Below are positions 33,487 to 38,273 of a DNA stretch of 38,273 bases, in pieces; position 1 is the first letter of the stretch, and the number at the start of each line of letters is the position of its first letter. The stretch lies in assembly GCA_018903255.1 (NCBI GenBank), contig JAHIQT010000063.1:1-38273 (forward strand). The letters run 5' to 3'. Source of the stretch: Bacillota bacterium (GTDB lineage: Bacteria; Bacillota; Clostridia; Eubacteriales; Eubacteriaceae). The notes beneath the pieces were generated by a model that was not told the origin of the DNA, made no database searches, and was given only the letters and a program-made list of their open reading frames with translations. The position numbers and the translations under genes are program-made.

Positions 33487-34998
33487 TTAATAATCGCCTC
33501 CTTCTATTAGTTCCAGTCGAACTAAGTCCTTTTTGTAATCATCCATTTTGGCTGCTGCAAATTCCAGCGCCAGCTGATGATTGTGCATCACCACAATCCG
33601 ATTGGCAAAGTCTCTGGCCTCTGTCAAATCGTGGGTCACCAGCAGGATGGTGACACCTTGACGGCTGAGCCGAGCCAGCTTTTCCATCACCAGTTGACTC
33701 TGGGGGGCGTTTAAACCGGAGGTCGGTTCATCGGCAATGATCAGCTCGGGGTCACTTATAACGACCGAACCCAGCGCCAGCAATTGGCGCTGTCCCCGGC
33801 TCAAGCGCTGGGGATGGATATCTTCGAGACCCGCCAGTCCGATCAGCGCCAGGGTTTCCTGAATCTTTTGCTCCTGCTCTTGTTGATTGAGATGCTTATT
33901 GCGATCTTTACCGCCATTTTTATTTTTTAAAACATAGCTGATTTCGTCTTTGACGGAGCTGCAAAAGATCTGATCATCGGGATTCTGAAACAGAAACCCG
34001 ATCCGGCGCCGCAGTTGGCCAACATTTTTCTTTGTCACCGCGGTCCCGAATAGTTCCACGCTACCGGTACTTGGTTTGACCAGCCCTTCAATGAGCTTGA
34101 GCATGGTCGATTTACCTGAACCATTCTGACCGATGACCGCCGTAAAATCGCCTTTTTTAAGACTGAAATCCAGCGGCTGGCATCCGGTTATCCCACCTTT
34201 ATAGCAATGCGACGCGCCGCTTAACTTAATCACGTCGGTACTTTCATCAACCATGAACGGTAGGGGTCGATGGTACTTTTTTTCATTACCGTATTTTTTC
34301 TGATATTCGTCAACCGGTAGAAAATCTTTCACCATACCGGCTTCCATTACCAGCACCCGATGGGCGTCTTTTAAAACCGCGCCAGATTTATCCATGACGA
34401 CCAGGGTCGTGATCTTTTTCTCCCGGTTCAGCTGACCCAGGTGCCGATACAGTTCCGAACTGGTTTTGGGATCCAGTTCGGCAGTGGGCTGATCCAACAG
34501 CAGGATCGGGGTTTTCATTGCCAGAATACTTCCCAGCACCACCTTTTGGGCCTGCCCGCCGGATAAGGCATCCGTCATCCGGTCTGAGAACACCCGAATC
34601 CCGAGAAAGTCCATGACCGCATTGACGCGGCGCTCGATTTCGTCCTGGCTCAGATTCAGATTCGCCACCCCAAAGGCCAGCTCATCAGCAACCCGTCGGT
34701 TGACCATCTGGTTTTGCGGTTCCTGCATCATATAGCCCAGATAGTCAGCCATTTGGCAGAGCGGAATGCTTGACACATCCTGATTGGCTACCGTAACCGT
34801 CCCGTTTAGCACACAGGGGTAAAACTTTGGTGCCGCCGAGGTAATCGCGTGGAGCAGGACTGATTTCCCCGAAGCCGCTCCGCCGGTAATGGCAATGTAT
34901 TCTCCCTCATTGATATTTAGTTTAATGTTTTTAAGCGCCGGTTCGCACGCGTCAGGAAAGATAAGCGTTTTGATATCCAGTTGGATGATGGGTTTCAT
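33487..34998 (-). CDS. ECF transporter ATPase with two fused nucleotide-binding domains
   Basis: This cytoplasmic ATPase of 503 aa has two complete ABC domains in tandem, equal to EcfA1 plus EcfA2 in one chain, as in B. subtilis YkoD. The first domain has Walker A GGAASGKSV (Lys45), signature LSGGQAQKVVLGS and LLLDQPTAELD. The second has GQNGSGKST (Lys296), signature LSRGQRQLLALGS and LIIADEPTSGLN. The signature of the second half has LSRGQ instead of LSGGQ, a variant seen in other ECF ATPases. The ATG follows GAGG. It is the first gene after the cobalamin riboswitch and its terminator. Confidence 0.95.
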   Translation of the reverse strand: MKPIIQLDIKTLIFPDACEPALKNIKLNINEGEYIAITGGAASGKSVLLHAITSAAPKFYPCVLNGTVTVANQDVSSIPLCQMADYLGYMMQEPQNQMVNRRVADELAFGVANLNLSQDEIERRVNAVMDFLGIRVFSDRMTDALSGGQAQKVVLGSILAMKTPILLLDQPTAELDPKTSSELYRHLGQLNREKKITTLVVMDKSGAVLKDAHRVLVMEAGMVKDFLPVDEYQKKYGNEKKYHRPLPFMVDESTDVIKLSGASHCYKGGITGCQPLDFSLKKGDFTAVIGQNGSGKSTMLKLIEGLVKPSTGSVELFGTAVTKKNVGQLRRRIGFLFQNPDDQIFCSSVKDEISYVLKNKNGGKDRNKHLNQQEQEQKIQETLALIGLAGLEDIHPQRLSRGQRQLLALGSVVISDPELIIADEPTSGLNAPQSQLVMEKLARLSRQGVTILLVTHDLTEARDFANRIVVMHNHQLALEFAAAKMDDYKKDLVRLELIEGGDY

Positions 34999-35108
34999 TG
35001 GGTGGCCTCGTGATTGAATTTTTGAATGAAGGCTTTATGCCTAAAGCCGGGCACTTCGGTTTTGGTTCCACACGAAATTACTGCCGTTTGGCATAAAGCC
35101 GGTCACGC

Positions 35109-35159
35109 AAAAAAAGTTTCGACTATCAATAGGTTAATCCTAAGGATAGCCGAAACTTT
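35109..35159 (-). terminator. Intrinsic terminator controlled by the cobalamin riboswitch
   Basis: On the minus strand AAAGTTTCGGCTATC pairs with GATAGTCGAAACTTT across a 17-base loop and is followed by a T tract. It lies 25 bases below the end of the cobalamin aptamer, so ligand binding would end transcription before the ECF genes. The leader 35108-34999 below it has two GGCTTTATGCC copies in inverted orientation (about 35031-35041 and 35088-35098). Confidence 0.85.
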
Positions 35160-35182
35160 ACCGTCGTTTCATACTCGTTAAT

Positions 35183-35330
35183 TTATGGCAGGTCTCCTGA
35201 CTCTGGTTTATCTGTTTTTGCGCCTTCCCGTTTCCAGTGGCATGTGCAAAAACAAAACCATTACAGTGATGGGTTCGTCCAGGATTCTCACCTGATTCCC
35301 TATTCTCCTTTACAAGGCACCATAAATCGT
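35183..35330 (-). ncRNA. Cobalamin (B12) riboswitch
   Basis: The minus strand shows the aptamer in order: GGTGCC near 35322, GGGAATCAGGTGAGAATCC, ACTGTAATGG, GCCACTGG...GGGAAGGCGC, and the B12 box AGTCAGGAGACCTGCC ending at 35187. The order and spacing of these blocks are those of the class. It is followed by a terminator and the ECF genes, so high cobalamin should switch the operon off. Confidence 0.96.
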
Positions 35331-35350
35331 GTACATATTATATTGAATCA

Positions 35351-35379
35351 ATCATAGCGAATTTATAAGCTCTTGTCAA
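35351..35379 (-). promoter_or_regulatory. Promoter of the riboswitch-ECF operon
   Basis: The minus strand reads TTGACA, 17 bases, TATGAT. The predicted start is near 35344, just above the riboswitch. It lies in the 90 bases between the RES gene and the aptamer, and no terminator for the RES operon was seen there. Confidence 0.75.
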
Positions 35380-35431
35380 CTGTTTGACAAAATTTTTCTT
35401 TTAAGACCACAATCAAATATCTTGCTGTTAG

Positions 35432-36520
35432 TTATCCTATTGCTTCCTCTGAATATGAAATAGATTTTATTCGATATACCGTCGTCTTTGTGCAACTAAA
35501 TGAGTTATTACAAGCAAAAACGGCTAAATTAAAACCACCCTCACGCATGGTACTCATATATTCCACACCATCAAATCCTTGACTTTTGATATAGTCGCTT
35601 ATATATTGTGTTGGTAAATAATCCAGCTCACTATCATGTCGCCTAAGCGGTTTCGCTATTTCTTGGCTAATTAATTTCAAATGTTCAATATTAATTGCAT
35701 GTTGAGTATACTCTATTCCCATAGTGCTATTAGCTATAAAAGGACTTATTTTATCCAAATTAGCAAAATCAATTACTACTATATCCTTTTTTAACTTGAA
35801 GTTACCAACTGTAACATAATCGAAAACTCCAGCACGCGTTTCATGCAAGGTAGTTTTGACCGAATCCGCTAAATATAATATGCTAATACCGGCCGGATTT
35901 ACGCGCCCCGCTGTTGCTAGATGTGGAAGTGGTGCGCCCATTTCTGCTTTCTTAAAACCAAGTTCGTCCGTACAAATACGGGTGCGATAAAAAATTTTTC
36001 CGGCTTTGTGAGTTTTTCGAACACAGCGGATAAATAAATCCAAAATATCTTTATTAATATGATCTGTGTGGAATCGGTTTACACCTTTTATATCTCCAAC
36101 AAAATCTGTCCATTGATAATCTCGTAGAATTGAATACTCATTCAAATAATCTTTATCTTGACTTTCTACAATTCCTACCGGATAATCAAACAGTTCTGGT
36201 TGATCAGCATACTTTTCGTGGCAGATAGCAGTAAGTAGCTGATAAATTTCATCAGGCTCTAAGTTGAAAATTGACCATTTTCTATAAAAAATGTTCTTAA
36301 GTACATCTGTTTTTTCTTTTGGAAAGGTTATTGGCAAACTGGTTACAGATGTATACACATCTAACAACTCATTGAACCTATCAGATAATGTTGTGTCGCT
36401 CTCTAATGAATAAACATTAACATTTTTACTGCCACAAAAGTCGCAATTACCCTTTTTTTTATGGTTCTTAATGATATCAATAATTTCAGCATCGTTAAAG
36501 CATCTTACACAGCAGTTCAT
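35432..36520 (-). CDS. RES-domain protein with Cys4 zinc-binding N-terminus, probable NAD-targeting toxin or effector
   Basis: This protein of 362 aa begins with a zinc-binding pattern, Cys4/Cys7 (CVRC) and Cys26/Cys29 (CDFC). A helical region runs to about residue 165, and a C-terminal RES domain follows. The RES triad is visible: Arg179 in FYRTRICT, Glu227 in LHETRAG and Ser323 in EYMSTMR, together with AGRVNPAGISILYLA and LPTQYISDYIKSQGFDGVEY. Known RES toxins degrade NAD+ by phosphorolysis or ADP-ribosylate host enzymes. The usual Xre-type antitoxin partner is absent. A GTG five codons upstream (36535) overlaps GAGGG, so the ATG at 36520, two bases past the previous stop, is preferred. 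The gene is AT-rich compared with 25-35 kb and is last of three packed genes. Confidence 0.85.
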   Translation of the reverse strand: MNCCVRCFNDAEIIDIIKNHKKKGNCDFCGSKNVNVYSLESDTTLSDRFNELLDVYTSVTSLPITFPKEKTDVLKNIFYRKWSIFNLEPDEIYQLLTAICHEKYADQPELFDYPVGIVESQDKDYLNEYSILRDYQWTDFVGDIKGVNRFHTDHINKDILDLFIRCVRKTHKAGKIFYRTRICTDELGFKKAEMGAPLPHLATAGRVNPAGISILYLADSVKTTLHETRAGVFDYVTVGNFKLKKDIVVIDFANLDKISPFIANSTMGIEYTQHAINIEHLKLISQEIAKPLRRHDSELDYLPTQYISDYIKSQGFDGVEYMSTMREGGFNLAVFACNNSFSCTKTTVYRIKSISYSEEAIG

Positions 36521-36521
36521 T

Positions 36522-37472
36522 CTATTTTCCCTCACTAAGATACCGTCCCATAAGTTCTAAATGGTGCATAACTGAAAGCTTTTTTACACTCCCAAGCCCA
36601 GGGTAAGTTTGATTATTGTAATGTGATAATAAGGTTGTCAAACCAAGTGTCGGTGGAAAAGGATTTGCTTGGTACCAATTATTTAATTTCGAAACGGCTT
36701 CATAAAATTTTTTTGCAGGGTTAGAAATATCTTCGTTTGAGTCAGAAACGAAATGCTTAATTCTGAGGCTGTTATCCTTAGCAAAATATACAATATGAAT
36801 TGCTACTGCATAAGGAGCAAACCCGCCTTCTTGAAAGTCATTTCCAACAACTGAATAGTCAGCAAAGCCCTTAAGCCCATCGTCTTTAAAGTACAAATGA
36901 TCATCAGAAAAAAACTCATCCTCTATCTCTTGATAATCTGAATTTCGGCTCTGCTTCTCAAATTTATCATCTAAAATAACGCGATTCCGTTTAATCCTAC
37001 GTCGAAATGGACTTTCATCAGGTATAAGAGCATAGCAAGGATTTTCATCTGAAAACTCTTCTTCAAACAAATCCAAAAAATCACGATCCGTATTAATTAC
37101 TAATAAATCTTTTTTCAGCACGCCGGTTTCATCCCAATGATTTAATAGTGATATTGCATTATTTTGTAGAATAATAGATTTTATGACAATCTCATCTTTA
37201 TAAATCAGCTGAAATTCTTTGCTATATGCTCCTTCTTTCGAATTAATCTTTGCTTCGTTTATGTCCTTCATAAAAGAACCTACAACTGGATTTCTGATTA
37301 CTGCTACCGGATGTCCAATACGGATATACTCCGCAATGGTCTTAACTAATGTAGGGGACAATTTAACAGGCTCAATGACAGGGATTACATAATCCCCCAA
37401 GAGATCCTTAGTTACTAATTCACGTAGAGCCAGCAACTCATATTGCCTGCCCCGAATATATGGAAGATACAC
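36522..37472 (-). CDS. sce7725-like protein, function unknown
   Basis: This soluble protein of 316 aa starts MYLPYIRGRQYELLALREL and continues with VIPVIEPVKLSP, GHPVAVIRNPVVGSF and a C-terminal ending HHLELMGRYL. I recognise this as the sce7725 family, which is usually encoded beside sce7726 proteins. The opening also faintly recalls the 'beta protein' family (Pfam Beta_protein, with its YxPilk..EyeAL and PviEi blocks). No catalytic motif is obvious. The start is GTG after AGGGGGT, and that site overlaps the end of the sce7726 gene. Its stop is one base from the RES gene start. It is probably a structural or sensor partner of the nuclease-like protein. Confidence 0.78.
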   Translation of the reverse strand: MYLPYIRGRQYELLALRELVTKDLLGDYVIPVIEPVKLSPTLVKTIAEYIRIGHPVAVIRNPVVGSFMKDINEAKINSKEGAYSKEFQLIYKDEIVIKSIILQNNAISLLNHWDETGVLKKDLLVINTDRDFLDLFEEEFSDENPCYALIPDESPFRRRIKRNRVILDDKFEKQSRNSDYQEIEDEFFSDDHLYFKDDGLKGFADYSVVGNDFQEGGFAPYAVAIHIVYFAKDNSLRIKHFVSDSNEDISNPAKKFYEAVSKLNNWYQANPFPPTLGLTTLLSHYNNQTYPGLGSVKKLSVMHHLELMGRYLSEGK

Positions 37473-37476
37473 GATA

Positions 37477-38273
37477 TTACCCCCTAAACTTATTTCTTAA
37501 AAAAATATCCAAATTTTCAAAATCTCGCGATGATGGATTTGAAAAATACATTAAAGATTTTAACTCATAAGGTACTTTTTCTATTTTATTACGCAAAATA
37601 TGGTTTCTGTTTTTTAGCTGTTGTAGCGACATTTCAAAAGCTTCCAGAATAGGTATTCGTGAAAACATGGAGTAACATTCATCATAATAAAAAACTTGTG
37701 ATGTCCTCGGTAATTTTCCAAAATATTGCTTAACAATTGCTTCGTATTCACCTTTATGCAAAACTTTAAAAATAGTTTGGTGCTCCAATTTTGAATTATC
37801 TTCGATTGCGTCCTTTTTTAATGTTTTGCTTATTGTATCACGTTTTGTTAGAACACAAATGCCCACAGGTTTGCCATCCAAGATATTAAACAACTTATTA
37901 AAATTATTCTCAGATGTTAATACACATACATGATTAAATGCCTTATAGTAATCTCTAATTTGTGTATTCAGTCTATCGAAACTATCAAGTTCAGATTTTA
38001 TTTCATATACAACAGCTTTCCCATTAATAAGAATGAAATCAGCTTTTGATTTCCCTATAGGTATCTGCGTTAATGCTATCGTCGTATTGACGCTATGTTT
38101 ACCCAAAAGAAGCTTATTAAGAAGCGTATTTTTAAAAAAATATTCATTTCGGTAAGACTTAGACATGAAATTATATACTTCACTAATGAGCTCACCATTT
38201 TTTTTTTCGTTAAAATCCGAAGCATACCGTTGAACGATTGTACCAAATGTGGTATTTTCATTGTCATTAATAA
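37477..38273 (-). CDS. sce7726-like PD-(D/E)XK nuclease-type protein, 5' end beyond the window
   Basis: This protein of more than 264 aa carries a PD-(D/E)XK-like core: Asp in SKADFILINGK, then Glu-Ile-Lys in VVYEIKSELDSFDRLNTQI and HVCVLTS. This is D-x11-E-x-K, the endonuclease-fold signature, and the sequence is that of the sce7726 family. An ATG at 38166 is in frame, but the frame stays open without stop for 35 more codons to the window end (visible residues INDNENTTFG...ISEVYNF) and reads like real protein. No ribosome binding site stands before 38166, so the true start is outside. A run of ten As lies in this upstream part. The gene is very AT-rich, and four bases separate its stop from the sce7725-like start codon. 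Confidence 0.8.
   Translation of the reverse strand, partial: INDNENTTFGTIVQRYASDFNEKKNGELISEVYNFMSKSYRNEYFFKNTLLNKLLLGKHSVNTTIALTQIPIGKSKADFILINGKAVVYEIKSELDSFDRLNTQIRDYYKAFNHVCVLTSENNFNKLFNILDGKPVGICVLTKRDTISKTLKKDAIEDNSKLEHQTIFKVLHKGEYEAIVKQYFGKLPRTSQVFYYDECYSMFSRIPILEAFEMSLQQLKNRNHILRNKIEKVPYELKSLMYFSNPSSRDFENLDIFLRNKFRG

Noticed and set aside
35432-36520. Classical Xre-RES toxin-antitoxin pair
   Set aside because: No helix-turn-helix antitoxin is adjacent and the protein is far longer than RES toxins of that type.

Overview
The window looks like chromosomal DNA of an anaerobic, probably acetogenic member of the Clostridia (Acetobacterium/Eubacterium type). The basis is the gene content (glycine cleavage plus Fe-S serine dehydratase, DUF3786, UbiD/UbiX with hydantoinase-type proteins, glycine and cobalamin riboswitches) and Firmicutes-like signals (strong GGAGG ribosome binding sites, TTGACA/TATAAT-type promoters, U-tailed terminators). 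The species is inference. No rRNA, tRNA, IS element or CRISPR array was seen.

Layout: (1) 1-5.8 kb holds housekeeping and stress genes: the edge of a leftward gene, mutM, a universal stress protein, an ArsB/NhaD-type permease, a 14-TM drug-efflux protein and a DUF3786 protein. (2) 5.9-14.2 kb is one leftward operon: promoter, tandem glycine riboswitch with terminator, gcvH, a fused gcvT-glyA gene, gcvPA, gcvPB, sdaAB, sdaAA. Together these interconvert glycine, one-carbon units, serine and pyruvate. The dihydrolipoamide dehydrogenase is not in the window. (3) 14.2-20.9 kb is a regulator/efflux region: an FtsX-type ABC exporter with its ATPase, and a TetR repressor gene with matching 13-19 bp palindromes in front of both the ABC operon and itself. 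Two GyrI-like ligand-binding proteins and a WYL regulator follow. Three short tandem-repeat arrays lie here. (4) 21.0-22.3 kb is an encapsulin nanocompartment operon with its encapsulated-ferritin cargo, facing a MoxR ATPase/VWA pair (22.3-25.1 kb).

(5) 25.3-35.4 kb is a leftward block. A cobalamin riboswitch with terminator comes first, then a dual-NBD ECF ATPase, EcfT, a YkoE-like substrate-binding membrane protein, UbiD, HyuA, HyuB, UbiX and an LpdD-like protein. It reads as uptake of a small molecule plus prenyl-FMN decarboxylation and ATP-dependent hydantoinase/carboxylase-type chemistry on an unknown substrate. A structured repeat of about 180 bp occurs on both sides of ubiD in the same orientation.

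(6) 35.4-38.27 kb is visibly more AT-rich and holds three tightly packed leftward genes: an sce7726-like PD-(D/E)XK nuclease-type protein (its 5' end lies beyond the window), an sce7725-like protein and a RES-domain protein with a Cys4 zinc-binding N-terminus. This is the best candidate in the window for a poorly described system, probably anti-phage defence or another conflict system.
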